DNA from: JAWLBM01 sp041687675
Lineage (GTDB): Bacteria > Pseudomonadota > Alphaproteobacteria > Rhizobiales > Pleomorphomonadaceae
Length of the DNA: 64,000 nucleotides
Assembly (NCBI GenBank): GCA_041687675.1
Contig: JAWLBM010000001.1
Span: 371,131-435,130, forward strand
Direction of reading: 5' to 3'
This document shows positions 43,027 through 53,500 of the stretch, one piece after another. The position numbers were made by a program, and so were the translations under genes. The notes beneath the pieces are model-generated. The model did not search any database, was not told the origin of the DNA, and saw nothing but the letters and a program-made list of their open reading frames with translations. The first letter of the stretch is position 1; every line of letters begins with the position of its first letter.

Positions 43027-44478
43027 ATGCTCACCACCGCAACCCCCGTCGCCGACACCGAGATGCTGATCGGCAGCGGCTTCGCCTCCGGCACGGAGGA
43101 GGCCGAGACGGTGCTCGCCCCCAGGACGGGCGCCAGGATCCTCGACCTGCCCGAGGCCTCCTCGACGCAGATCGACGCCGCCGTCGCCGCCGCCGAGACA
43201 GCCTTCGAGAGCTGGTCGCGCACCACGCCCGCCGAGCGCGCGGGCCATCTCCTGCGCCTCGCCCAGGCGATCGAGGACGACGCGGAGGGCTTCGCCGCGC
43301 TCGAGGCGCTCAACTGCGGCAAGCCCTATCCGGCGGTGCTGCGCGACGAAATCCCGGCCGTCGTCGACGTGCTGCGTTTCTTCGCCGGCGCCTGCCGCAC
43401 CCTGCCGGGCTCGGCCGCGGGGGAGTACCTTCCCGGCCATACCTCGATGATCCGCCGCGACCCGATCGGCGTCGTCGCCTCGATCGCGCCGTGGAACTAC
43501 CCGCTGATGATGGCGGCCTGGAAGATCGGCCCGGCGCTCGCCGGCGGCAACACGGTGGTGCTGAAGCCCTCCGAGCAGACGCCGCTGACCGCGCTGAGGC
43601 TGGCGCGGGTGGCGGCGGGCATCCTGCCCGAGGGCGTCCTCAACGTCGTCGTCGGCCGCGGCGGCAGCGTCGGCAACACGCTGATCAACCACCCCAAGGT
43701 GTCGATGATCTCGCTCACCGGCGACATCGCCACCGGCAAGAAGGTGCTCGCCGCGGCCGCCGCCTCGGTGAAGCGCACCCATCTCGAGCTCGGCGGCAAG
43801 GCCCCGGTGATCGTCTTCGACGACGCCGACATCGACGCGGTGGTCGAGGGCGTGCGCACCTTCGGCTACTACAACGCCGGCCAGGACTGCACCGCCGCCT
43901 GCCGCATCTATGCCGGGCCGAAGGTCTACGACAAGCTGGTGGCCGACCTCTCCTCGGCCGTTTCCTCGATCGCCTACGCCAACGAGGACGACGAGGCCAA
44001 CGAGATCGGGCCGCTGATCTCAAGGCGCCAGCGCGACCGGGTGTCGAGCTTCGTCGAGCGCGCCGCCGAGCTGAAGCACATCGAGATCACCACCGGCGGC
44101 AAGGTGGCCCCCGGAAACGGCTTCTTCTACCAGCCGACGGTGGTGGCCGGCGCCCGCCAGGACGACGAGATCGTCCGCCGCGAGGTGTTCGGCCCGGTGG
44201 TCTCGGTCACCCGCTTCTCCGACCCGGACGAGGCGGTGGCCTGGGCCAACGACAGCGACTACGGCCTCGCCTCGTCGGTGTGGACGAAGGACGTCTCCCG
44301 GGCGATGAACGTCGCCTCGCGGCTGCAGTACGGCTGCACCTGGGTCAACTGCCACTTCATGCTGGCCAACGAGATGCCGCACGGCGGCCTCAAGCAGTCC
44401 GGCTACGGCAAGGACATGAGCCTCTACGCGCTGGAGGACTACACCGTCGTCCGCCACGTGATGGTGAAGTTCGCCTGA
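43027..44478 (+). CDS. Gamma-aminobutyraldehyde-type dehydrogenase
   Basis: A 483-residue aldehyde dehydrogenase. The catalytic Cys is C288 (in NAGQDCTAACR) and the general base is E254 (in LELGGKAP). The cofactor segment is APWNYPLMMA. The GQDCTA pattern and HGGLKQSGYGKDMS end resemble the PatD/YdcW group that oxidises 4-aminobutanal to GABA in putrescine degradation. Adjacent diamine-type transporter genes support this. A betaine aldehyde dehydrogenase role is a less likely alternative and is worth noting because betA in this window lacks a linked betB. Confidence 0.88.
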   Translation: MLTTATPVADTEMLIGSGFASGTEEAETVLAPRTGARILDLPEASSTQIDAAVAAAETAFESWSRTTPAERAGHLLRLAQAIEDDAEGFAALEALNCGKPYPAVLRDEIPAVVDVLRFFAGACRTLPGSAAGEYLPGHTSMIRRDPIGVVASIAPWNYPLMMAAWKIGPALAGGNTVVLKPSEQTPLTALRLARVAAGILPEGVLNVVVGRGGSVGNTLINHPKVSMISLTGDIATGKKVLAAAAASVKRTHLELGGKAPVIVFDDADIDAVVEGVRTFGYYNAGQDCTAACRIYAGPKVYDKLVADLSSAVSSIAYANEDDEANEIGPLISRRQRDRVSSFVERAAELKHIEITTGGKVAPGNGFFYQPTVVAGARQDDEIVRREVFGPVVSVTRFSDPDEAVAWANDSDYGLASSVWTKDVSRAMNVASRLQYGCTWVNCHFMLANEMPHGGLKQSGYGKDMSLYALEDYTVVRHVMVKFA

Positions 44479-44593
44479 CCGGGGCGTCGATCCGGAATTG
44501 TCGGAAATGCGGGCGGTGGCGTCGAAAGGCGCTTGCCGCCCGTTCCGTTTGCACTAACGTCCCGGGGTGGGGAGACACGGCCGGGGCACGGGG

Positions 44594-46789
44594 ATGAACG
44601 AGCGGACTTCCGATCCGAACGCGGGACTGGACGAGGGGACGATCCGCGCGATCGCCGAGGGGCGGCACGGCGATCCCTTCGCGGTGCTGGGGCCGCAGCG
44701 GACGCCGCGCGGCGGCCGGGTGATCCGGGCCTTTCTGCCGGGGGCCAGGGCCGCGACGGTGGTTGCCGGCGGCGAGACGCTGGCGGACTTCGTCCACGTG
44801 GAGCAGGGGCTCTGGGCGGCGGCGGTCGACGCCTTTCCCGCGCGCTACCGGATCCGCGCCGAGTGGAACGGCTCGGTGCACGAGGCGGAGGACCCCTACG
44901 CCTTCCCGCTGCTGCTCGGCGAGATGGACATCCACCTCCTCGCCGAGGGCCAGCACCGCCGGATGGCCGACGCCCTCGGCGCCGTCGTCACCGAGGTCGA
45001 CGGCGTTCCCGGCGTGCGCTTTGCGGTCTGGGCGCCGAACGCCCGGCGCGTCTCCGTCGTCGGCGACTTCAACGGCTGGGACGGCCGGCGCCACCCGATG
45101 CGGCTGCGCCGCGAGGCGGGCGTCTGGGAGATCTTCCTGCCGCGCCTCGGTCCCGGCGAGCGCTACAAGTTCGAGGTGATCGGCGCCGGCGGCGAACGGG
45201 TGGAGAAGGCCGACCCGGTCGCCCGCCAGGCCGAGGCGCCGCCGGCAACAGCCTCCGTCGTCGCCGACCCGGCCCCCTTCCGCTGGTCGGACGCGGAGTG
45301 GATGCTCCACCGCGCCGCCCGCCAGGCGCCCACAGCGCCGATGTCGGTCTACGAGGTGCATCCGGGGTCCTGGCGCCAGCCGGACGGGCGGCCGCCGACC
45401 TGGGCCTTTCTCGCCGAGGCGCTGGTTCCCTACGTGAAGCACATGGGCTTCACCCATATCGAGTTCCTGCCGATCACCGAGCACCCCTTCGGCGGCTCCT
45501 GGGGCTACCAGCCGCTCGGGCTCTATGCGCCGACCGCCCGCTACGGCACCCCGGCCGACTTCGCCCGCTTCGTCGACCGCTGCCACAAGGCGGGGATCGG
45601 CGTCCTCCTCGACTGGGTGCCGGCGCATTTCCCGACCGACCCGCACGGCCTCGTCCGCTTCGACGGCACCGCGCTCTACGAGCACCAGGACCCGCGCGAG
45701 GGGTTCCACCAGGACTGGAGCACGCTGATCTACAACTTCGGCCGCACCGAGGTGATCGGTTACCTCGTCGGCTCCGCCCTCGAGTGGCTGCAGCGCTACC
45801 ACGTCGACGGGCTGCGCGTGGACGCGGTGGCCTCGATGCTCTACCGCGACTACAGCCGCAAGGACGGCGAGTGGATCCCCAACCGCTTCGGCGGCCGCGA
45901 GAACCTCGAGGCGGTGCAGTTCCTGAAGCATTTCAACGGCATCGTCGCCCATGAGGTGCCCGGGGCGGTGACCATCGCCGAGGAATCGACGGCCTGGCCC
46001 GGGGTGACCGCGCGCCTCGAGGACGGCGGCCTCGGCTTCTCCTACAAGTGGAACATGGGCTGGATGCACGACACGCTCGACTACGTCGGGCGCGAGCCGA
46101 TCCACCGCCGGCACCATCACGACGAGATGACCTTCGGCCTCGTCTACGCCTGGTCCGAGCGCTTCGTCCTGCCGCTCAGCCACGACGAGGTGGTGCACGG
46201 CAAGCGCTCGATCCTCGGCCGGATGCCGGGCGACGAGTGGCAGCGCTTCGCCAACCTTCGGGCCTACTACGCCTTCATGTGGACCCACCCGGGCAAGAAG
46301 CTCCTCTTCATGGGCTCGGAATTCGGCCAGGCCCGGGAGTGGAACCACGACCGCGAGCTCGACTGGGATCTGGAGGAGCGGCGGGAGAACGCGGGCGTCA
46401 AGCGGCTGGTCCGCGACCTCAACACGCTCTACCGCGCCGAGCCCGCGCTGCACGCCCGCGACCACGAGCCGGCGGGCTTCTCCTGGCTGATCGGCGACGA
46501 CCGCGACAACTCCGTCTTCGCCTTCCTGCGCCGCGGATTCGAAACCGACCCGCCGGTGCTCGTGGTGTGCAACTTCACCCCGGTGCCGCGGACGGGATAC
46601 CGGGTCGGCGTGCCGAAGGCGGGACGCTGGCGCGAGGTGCTGAACAGCGATTCCGATCTCTACGCCGGCTCCAACGTGGGCAACGAGGGCGCGCTCGCCA
46701 CCGAGCCGGTCGCCTCGCACGGGGAGCCCCAGTCGCTGCTCCTGACCCTGCCGCCGCTGGCGACCATCGTGCTCAAGGCCGCTCAGTAG
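44594..46789 (+). CDS. glgB: 1,4-alpha-glucan branching enzyme
   Basis: A 731-residue GH13 enzyme. An N-terminal domain and a CBM48 domain (about 100-210) precede the catalytic barrel. The catalytic residues are D410 (GLRVDAVASM), E463 (IAEESTAWP) and D531 (LSHDEVVHG). I recall D405, E458 and D526 in E. coli, a constant offset of five. It makes alpha-1,6 branches in glycogen. No glgA, glgC or glgX is in the window. ATG 44594 is chosen; a GTG at 44567 is possible. Its last 7 nt overlap the convergent truA. Confidence 0.96.
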   Translation: MNERTSDPNAGLDEGTIRAIAEGRHGDPFAVLGPQRTPRGGRVIRAFLPGARAATVVAGGETLADFVHVEQGLWAAAVDAFPARYRIRAEWNGSVHEAEDPYAFPLLLGEMDIHLLAEGQHRRMADALGAVVTEVDGVPGVRFAVWAPNARRVSVVGDFNGWDGRRHPMRLRREAGVWEIFLPRLGPGERYKFEVIGAGGERVEKADPVARQAEAPPATASVVADPAPFRWSDAEWMLHRAARQAPTAPMSVYEVHPGSWRQPDGRPPTWAFLAEALVPYVKHMGFTHIEFLPITEHPFGGSWGYQPLGLYAPTARYGTPADFARFVDRCHKAGIGVLLDWVPAHFPTDPHGLVRFDGTALYEHQDPREGFHQDWSTLIYNFGRTEVIGYLVGSALEWLQRYHVDGLRVDAVASMLYRDYSRKDGEWIPNRFGGRENLEAVQFLKHFNGIVAHEVPGAVTIAEESTAWPGVTARLEDGGLGFSYKWNMGWMHDTLDYVGREPIHRRHHHDEMTFGLVYAWSERFVLPLSHDEVVHGKRSILGRMPGDEWQRFANLRAYYAFMWTHPGKKLLFMGSEFGQAREWNHDRELDWDLEERRENAGVKRLVRDLNTLYRAEPALHARDHEPAGFSWLIGDDRDNSVFAFLRRGFETDPPVLVVCNFTPVPRTGYRVGVPKAGRWREVLNSDSDLYAGSNVGNEGALATEPVASHGEPQSLLLTLPPLATIVLKAAQ

Positions 46790-47526
46790 TCGACCCGCAC
46801 GAGGCAGAGGCCGGCGGCCGGCGCGACCGGGCCGCAGGCGGCACGGTCGCGGGCGGCGAGGGCGGCGGCGACGTCGTCCGCATTCCAGGAGCCGTCGCCC
46901 GCCTTGCGCAGGGTGCCGACCATCGAGCGCACCTGGTTGTGCAGGAAGGAGCGGGCCGACACGGAGACGTGGATCTCCTCGCCGAGCCGCGAGACGTCGA
47001 TCCGGTCCAGCGTCTTCATCGGGCTCTTCGCCTGGCAGTCGGCGGAGCGGAAGGTGGTGAAGTCGTGGTGGCCGACGAGCCGCTGCGCGGCCGCGTGCAT
47101 GGCCTCGTGGTCGAGCCGGCGCGGCACGTGCCAGAGGTAGGTCCGCTCCAGCGCCGGCGGCGGGCGGCGGTCGAAGATCCGGTAGAGATAGTGCCGGCGC
47201 CGCGCCGAGAAGCGGGCGTCGAACTCCGGGCCGACCTCCTCGGCCGAGACCACGGTCACCGCATGCGGCCGAAGGTGCGCGTTGGCCGCGTCGCGGACGA
47301 CGTCGGCGCGGATCGCCCGCTCGAGGTCGACATGGGCGACCTGGCCCGCCGCGTGCACCCCGGCGTCGGTCCGCCCCGCGCCGAAGAGGGTCACCGGATG
47401 GCCGGCGAAGGCCCCGATCGCCGTCTCCAGCACGCCCTGGACGCTGTCGCCGGCGTCGTCCGCCTGGCGCTGCCAGCCGAGGAAGCCGGTGCCGTCGTAT
47501 TCGACGAGGAGCTTGTAGCGGGGCAT
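46783..47526 (-). CDS. truA: tRNA pseudouridine(38-40) synthase
   Basis: A 247-residue pseudouridine synthase with the catalytic Asp D54 in FGAGRTDAGVHA and a late SFLHNQVRSMVGTL segment, both diagnostic of TruA. It modifies the anticodon arm of tRNAs. It is the last gene of the def-fmt-truA unit, with 10 nt between fmt and truA. Confidence 0.97.
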   Translation of the reverse strand: MPRYKLLVEYDGTGFLGWQRQADDAGDSVQGVLETAIGAFAGHPVTLFGAGRTDAGVHAAGQVAHVDLERAIRADVVRDAANAHLRPHAVTVVSAEEVGPEFDARFSARRRHYLYRIFDRRPPPALERTYLWHVPRRLDHEAMHAAAQRLVGHHDFTTFRSADCQAKSPMKTLDRIDVSRLGEEIHVSVSARSFLHNQVRSMVGTLRKAGDGSWNADDVAAALAARDRAACGPVAPAAGLCLVRVDY

Positions 47527-47536
47527 CGCCGCGGGC

Positions 47537-48469
47537 TCAGCCGAAGGCCGCGCCCGGCTCCAGCCGGGCGCCGCGGGCGAAGTCGGCGAAGGCCATCGCC
47601 CTGGAGCCGGCGCGCTGCACCGTCAGGAGGCGCACCGCGCCCTCGCCGCAGGCGACCGTCCCCTCGCCGTCGAGCAGCCGGCCCGGCGGGCCCGAGCCCT
47701 CGGCCCGCGCGGTGCGGATCGCCTTCACCCGCTCCGGCCCCTTGCCGAGGTCGGCCTCGAACCAGGCGCCGGGAAAGGGGGAGAGGCCGCGCACGTGGTC
47801 GTGCACGGCCGGCGCCGGTCGCGCCCAGTCGATGCGGGTCTCGGCGTTGGAGAGCTTGTCGGCGTAGGTGACGCCGTCGCCGGCCTGCGGCGTGAAGGTC
47901 AGCGCGCCGCGCTCCATCGCCGCGACCGCGCGGATCGCGACGTCGGCTGCGAGATGGGACAGCCGGTCGTGGAGTTCGCCGGCCGTCGTGTCCGGGCCGA
48001 TCGCCACCGTCTCGGCGAGCCCCACGGGGCCGGTGTCGAGACCCTCCTCCATCTTCATCGCCATCACCCCGGTGACCGTGTCGCCGGCCATGATCGCGCG
48101 GTTGATCGGCGCGGCGCCGCGCCAGCGCGGCAGCAGCGAGGCGTGGAGGTTGAGGCAGCCGAGGGCGGGCGCATCGAGCACGGGCTTCGGCAGGATGAGG
48201 CCATAGGCGACCACCACGGCGAGATCGGCGCCGAGCGCGGCGAACTCCGCTTGCGCCTCCTGCGTCCGCAGCGTCCTCGGCGTGGCGACGGGGATGCCGA
48301 AGCCGGCGGCCGCCTCGTGCACCGGCGAGCGGCGCTCGGCCATCCCCCGCCCGGCCGGGCGCGGCGCGCGGGTGTAGGCGGCGACGATCTCGTGGCCCTG
48401 GCCGATCAGCGCGACAAGCACCGGCACGGCGAAATCCGGCGTGCCCATGAACACGATCCTGAGCGGCAT
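47537..48469 (-). CDS. fmt: Methionyl-tRNA formyltransferase
   Basis: A 310-residue enzyme with RIVFMGTPDFAVP at the N-terminus and the catalytic NLHASLLPRWRGAAPINRAI segment (Asn, His). The C-terminal OB-like domain binds tRNA. It formylates initiator Met-tRNA using 10-formyl-THF and pairs functionally with def, which removes the formyl group. Confidence 0.97.
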   Translation of the reverse strand: MPLRIVFMGTPDFAVPVLVALIGQGHEIVAAYTRAPRPAGRGMAERRSPVHEAAAGFGIPVATPRTLRTQEAQAEFAALGADLAVVVAYGLILPKPVLDAPALGCLNLHASLLPRWRGAAPINRAIMAGDTVTGVMAMKMEEGLDTGPVGLAETVAIGPDTTAGELHDRLSHLAADVAIRAVAAMERGALTFTPQAGDGVTYADKLSNAETRIDWARPAPAVHDHVRGLSPFPGAWFEADLGKGPERVKAIRTARAEGSGPPGRLLDGEGTVACGEGAVRLLTVQRAGSRAMAFADFARGARLEPGAAFG

Positions 48470-48502
48470 CGGGGGCTCCCGTCTCGGTGCGGCGGACGGC
48501 CG

Positions 48503-49024
48503 TCAGGCGACGCGGGAGCGCTCGCGGGCCTGCTTGGTGAAGCGGCGGACCACGCGCTCCCGCTTCAGCCGCGAGATGTGGTCGATGAAGAGCACGCCGT
48601 TCAGATGGTCGATCTCGTGCTGCAGGCAGACCGCGAGCAGCCCCTCGGCGTCCACCTCTGCGGGCTCGCCGGCGAGGTTCAGGTAGCGCACCTTCACCCG
48701 CGACGGCCGCTCGACCTCCTCGAAGTAGTCCGGGATCGACAGGCAGCCCTCCTCGTAGGTGGCGGTCTCGTCGGAGCGCCAGAGGATCTCCGGATTGACG
48801 AAGACCTGCGGAGCCTTCGGCTCCTCCTCGCGGGAGAGGTCGATCGTCACCAGCCTCAAGGGCTCGCCGATCTGGACGGCGGCGAGGCCGATGCCCGGCG
48901 CCTCGTACATGGTGGCGAGCATGTCGTCGGCGAGACGGCGCACCCCGTCGTCCACCTTGGCCACCGGGCCGGAGGCGAGGCGCAGCATGGGATCGGGCAG
49001 GATGACGAGCGGGCGTGTCGGCAT
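48503..49024 (-). CDS. def: Peptide deformylase
   Basis: A 173-residue metalloprotease with all three family motifs: GIGLAAVQIG (from residue 44), EEGCLSIP (metal-binding Cys) and QHEIDHLNGVLF (two His ligands and catalytic Glu). It removes N-formyl groups from nascent proteins. It is the first gene of the def-fmt-truA cluster, 33 nt upstream of fmt. Confidence 0.97.
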   Translation of the reverse strand: MPTRPLVILPDPMLRLASGPVAKVDDGVRRLADDMLATMYEAPGIGLAAVQIGEPLRLVTIDLSREEEPKAPQVFVNPEILWRSDETATYEEGCLSIPDYFEEVERPSRVKVRYLNLAGEPAEVDAEGLLAVCLQHEIDHLNGVLFIDHISRLKRERVVRRFTKQARERSRVA

Positions 49025-49173
49025 TCCCGTCAGATAAGCGGCGGCGCGGCCGGCGTCAACGGCGCTCGCGGGTCCCGCGCGCGCGGCCGCCCCGGCACGC
49101 GGGCAGAAGGCCCGGCGCCATCACCTGTTCGCCCTTTGTTTCCATCCGGCCGCGACTCTGCTAGGCTCGACCC

Positions 49174-50268
49174 ATGGAAGCCGCCCTCGACGCCGTCCGC
49201 CGCGCCGTGTCCTCGCTCGATCCGCTGGTGATCGCCCTCGTCGGGGCGGCGCTCGCGCTCGCCCTCGCGGTGGCGCTGATGCGCCGGCGGGGCGGCGATC
49301 CGCGGGTGGAGGAGCTTGCCCGGCTGCAGGCGGAGACGGCGGGGCGGCTGCAGGCGATGGCGAGCCTCCTCGCCGAGCGGCAGGGGGACCTTGCCCGCAC
49401 GCTCGGCGAGCGGATCGACGGCCTCGCCGGCCGGGTCGGCGCCAGCCTCGGCGAGGCGCGGCAGCAGAGCGCCGAGCAGCTTGAGCGGCTCGCCGAGCGG
49501 CTCGCGGTGATCGACCGGGCGCAGAAGAGCCTCGGCGAGCTCGCCGGCGAGGTGGTGTCGCTGCGCCAGGTGCTGTCGAACAAGCAGTCGCGCGGCGCCT
49601 TCGGCCAGGGGCGGATGGAGGCGATCGTCAGCGACGGCCTGCCGGACGGCGCCTTTGCCTTCCAGGCGACGCTCTCCAACGGCAACCGGCCCGACTGCCT
49701 GATCCCGATGCCGAACGGCGCGCCGGCGCTCGTCGTGGACGCCAAGTTCCCGCTCGAGGCCTTCGAGCGCCTTCGCGCCGCCGAGACCGACGAGGTGGAG
49801 GTGGCGGCGCTCGCCCAGGCCCGGCGCGACCTCGTCCGCCATGTGGTCGACGTGCGCCAGCGCTACTTCATCCCCGGCGAGACGCAGGACACCGCCCTCG
49901 TCTTCGTGCCCTCCGAGAGCATCTTCGCCGAGATCCACGAGCGCCTGCCGGAGGTGGTGGACAAGGCGGCGCGGGCGCGGGTGCTGCTGGTCTCGCCGTC
50001 GCTGCTGATGCTGTCGGTGCAGCTCGTCCAGGCGGTGCTGCGCGACGTGCGCATGCGCGAGCAGGCCCACCTGATCCAGGCCGAGGTGCGCCACCTCGTC
50101 GACGACGTCGAGCGCCTGCGCGAGCGCACCCTCAACCTCCAGAAGCACTTCGGCCAGGCCGGCGGCGACATCGAGCAGATCCTGATCTCCACCCAGAAGA
50201 TCGTCCGCCGCGGCGGCCGCATCGACGCCGTCGCGGTCGACGGCGAGCCGCTGTCCGAGGCGGGCTGA
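49174..50268 (+). CDS. rmuC: DNA recombination protein RmuC homologue
   Basis: A 364-residue protein. An N-terminal membrane helix (about residues 15-32) is followed by a long coiled-coil-like Gln/Arg/Leu-rich region and then the RmuC nuclease-like domain (NKQSRGAFGQGRMEAIV, PDCLIPMPNGAPALVVDAKFPLEAF with Asp and Lys of a PD-(D/E)xK fold, FVPSESIFAEIHE). RmuC limits DNA inversions and is linked to genome maintenance. It is divergent from def, a normal arrangement in Rhizobiales. Confidence 0.93.
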   Translation: MEAALDAVRRAVSSLDPLVIALVGAALALALAVALMRRRGGDPRVEELARLQAETAGRLQAMASLLAERQGDLARTLGERIDGLAGRVGASLGEARQQSAEQLERLAERLAVIDRAQKSLGELAGEVVSLRQVLSNKQSRGAFGQGRMEAIVSDGLPDGAFAFQATLSNGNRPDCLIPMPNGAPALVVDAKFPLEAFERLRAAETDEVEVAALAQARRDLVRHVVDVRQRYFIPGETQDTALVFVPSESIFAEIHERLPEVVDKAARARVLLVSPSLLMLSVQLVQAVLRDVRMREQAHLIQAEVRHLVDDVERLRERTLNLQKHFGQAGGDIEQILISTQKIVRRGGRIDAVAVDGEPLSEAG

Positions 50269-50470
50269 GCGGGGGGTGGGGAGCGACGCCGTCCGAGGCG
50301 GGCCGGGGGCCGACCGGCCGGCTATCGGCGTTGCGTCGCACCGCCTGCCGGCGCTCCTCACCCGTCGCCCATTGGCGCACCCCCGCTTTGCAATTGCGCT
50401 GCCCTTTGCCCATTCGGATGGGGAGCAAGATTCCTCCGGCCCCCGCCGAGGGCGCTCATGTCGTAAATAA

Positions 50471-50499
50471 TTGTAAAAACTATCAGTACATGGTATTGC
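50471..50499 (+). promoter_or_regulatory. Possible promoter of the RCC1-repeat gene
   Basis: An AT-rich patch holds TTGTAA (50471-50476), a 17-nt spacer, and TATTGC (50494-50499), about 57 nt before the start codon. The composition stands out sharply from the GC-rich surroundings. Confidence 0.42.
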
Positions 50500-50555
50500 G
50501 AGATTTACCGGGCCTCGGGGGTCCCGGCCGCCCTTGCAGACTCGGAGATCCGTGC

Positions 50556-53500
50556 ATGTCCGCTTGTCGACCTTTCGCCGCCCGGCTAGTCACCGCCGTC
50601 GCCGCCGCCTGGCTCGCGGTCGCGCCCGCGGCCGCCAAGGAGCCGACCTCGGTGTTGCTCACCGTCTCGCCCGCGCCCGGCCGGATGTACGAGTCGGTGA
50701 GGCTTGAGGCGAGGGTGCTGGGGATCCTTTTCGACACCTCCGGGCCGGGCAAGGTCGACGGCGGCTATGAGCACAGCTGCGCGGTCACCGCCGCGGGCGG
50801 GGTGATGTGCTGGGGCGCCAATAACTCGGGCCAACTCGGCGACGGCACGAATACGGACCGCGTCTGGCCGGTGGCGGTCGCCGGGGTCGGCGGCACCGGA
50901 CCGCTCGTCGGCGCGACCGCGGTCGCCACCGGCGCCTATCATTCCTGCGCCCTGCTGGCCGACGCCACCATCGTGTGCTGGGGCCGCAATGTCGAAGGAC
51001 AGCTCGGGGTTGCGACGCCCGACACCGTCCAGCCGACGCCGATGAAGGTCGCCGGCCTTGCCGGCGTCGTGGCGATCGCCGCCGGTTCGAACCACAGCTG
51101 CGCCGTCCTCGGCGACGGCACAGTCCGCTGCTGGGGCGAGAACAACGACGGCGAGCTCGGCCGTGGCGTCGCCGGTGGTGGCGGGCCGACCCCGGGCGCG
51201 GTGGTCGGGCCGGACGGCTCCGGACTCGCCCAGCTCGGCGGCGTTACGGCGGTCGCCGCCGGAGGCGACCACACCTGCGCGCTCGGCGCCGGCGGGTCCG
51301 TCCATTGCTGGGGCTGCAATGGATACGGCCAGGTCGGCACCGGGACCGCGAGTGCTGTGGACGTGACCACTCCGGTTGCCGTGGTCGGGGGCAACATTGC
51401 CGCGCCGCTGGTCGGCGCCGTCTCGATCGACGTGGGCCATACGCACAGCTGCGCCGCAGTGGCGGGCGGCCCGGTGGTCTGCTGGGGCGACAACGGTTTG
51501 GGCCAACTTGGCGACGGCACCACCGACGACCGGCCGTTCCCCGCGGCGGTGAAGGGGATCGGCGGCATGGACGCCCTCACCGGCGCCGTCGAGGTCGCCC
51601 TCGGCGACTCGTATTCCTGCGCGCGGACGGCGGCGGGCGAGGTGCGCTGCTGGGGCGAGGGCGAAGCCGGAAAGCTCGGCCACGGCTCTGTTCACACCTT
51701 AAACCCTCTCCCGATGGCGGTGACCGGCCTAGGTGCGGCGGCGGTCGACCTCGCGGCGGGCGACGACCACGCCTGCGCCGTCAGCGCCGACGGCGAGCTC
51801 CACTGCTGGGGTCACGGCTGGTCCGGCCAACTCGGCGACGGCCGCACGATCTTCTCGCCTTCGCCGGGGCCGGTCACCGGCGGCGGCCAGGAGGCGGTGT
51901 CGGCCGGTGGATCTATCACCTGCGCCGTCGCCTCCGGCGGCGTCCACTGCTGGGGCGCCGACCAGTACGGTCAGCTCGGCGATGGGGCGGCCGGCCCGGG
52001 CGGGTCCCCCGTCGTGACGGCCGGGCCGGGGCTCCCGGGTAATCTCACCGGGGCAATGGAAGTGGCGGTCGGGGGGTTTCACGTCTGCGCGCGGATGGCG
52101 GACGGCGGCGTCAAGTGCTGGGGGTCGAACGAGACCGGCCAGCTCGGCGACGGCTCCGGCAAGGCGAATAGCTCCGCGCCCGTCAACGTGACTCTCGACG
52201 GCACCGCCAGTGCGGTCGTGGCTGGCAAGTATCATGCCTGCGCCATCGTCAGCGGCGGGGTCCGCTGCTGGGGTCGCAACACCGACGGCCAGCTCGGGAA
52301 CGGCGACGGTACCATGACGTTCTCCAACACGCCGCTGCAGGTCCAGGGCCTCCTCGGCCCGGTGATCGCGCTGGCCGCAGGAGACTTCCACACCTGCGCC
52401 CTCGTCCAGGGCGCATCGATGAGAGTCTACTGCTGGGGGTTGAACACCGACGGCCAACTTGGCATCGACCCGGCCGTGAGCCCGAAGTTGCTGTCGCCGT
52501 CGCTGCCGGCGATGGATGGCGCCAATGAAGACCCCGTGGCGATCGCCGCCGGGGCCCGCCATAGCTGCGCCGTGGATGATCTTGGCAATCTACAGTGTTG
52601 GGGGTGGAATGGCTTCGGCCAGCTCGGGGACGGGACCCGGGTTTCGCGCCACCAGCGCAAAGTCGTCGTCGGCGTGAACGGCGCGTCCAAGCTCTTGGAC
52701 GTGGTCGCCGTCGATGCGGGCCATGGCCACACCTGCGCCAGGCGGTCCTCCGGGGCGATGTATTGCTGGGGATCGAACGCATACGCTCAACTCGGCAACG
52801 GCGACACCAAGTCGAGCCTCCATCCGGTTGTGGTGTTCGGTTCCTACGGTGTGGAGCTGATCACCACCGCAATCTCGGCAGGCGAATCCCGCACTTGCGC
52901 CCTCACGGGCGGCAGCGTGGTCCAGTGCTGGGGCTTCGGCCACCAATATGGGCTCGGCGGTGCCGTCGGCTTTGCGAGTGCCCCGGTCACCGCCGGGCGG
53001 GTACCGACCGGAACGGTGACCTTCACCATCGGTGGGAAGGCCATAGACGCCTACCTGAGGGGCGGCGTCGCGACGCTGTCGGCGCCGCTGCCCGCCAACC
53101 TCTACCGGATCGCCGCCGCGTTCCCCGGCGACGACGTCTTCGAGGCGGCGACCTCGGCGGCGGTCGACCTCCTCGTCACCGGCACGCCCGACATGGACTG
53201 GATCGTCGGCACCCGTGCGGCCGACACCCTCGTCGGCGGCTTGGGTAACGACATGATCCGCGGCGGCCGCGGCGGCGACGTGATCGACGGCGGTCCGGGC
53301 AACGACCGGATCGAGGGCGGCCCGGGCCGGGACCGGCTTACCGGCGGGGCGGGCAAGGACGTCTTCGTCTTCAGGAAGCCCTCCGACAGCCGGCCGAAGA
53401 CGCCCGACGTCATCACCGACTTCAGGAAAGGCGACCGCATCGACGTCTCCGCCTTCGCCAACGCCGCCGACGTCCGCTTCCGCCGCAAGGGCTCCCGCCT

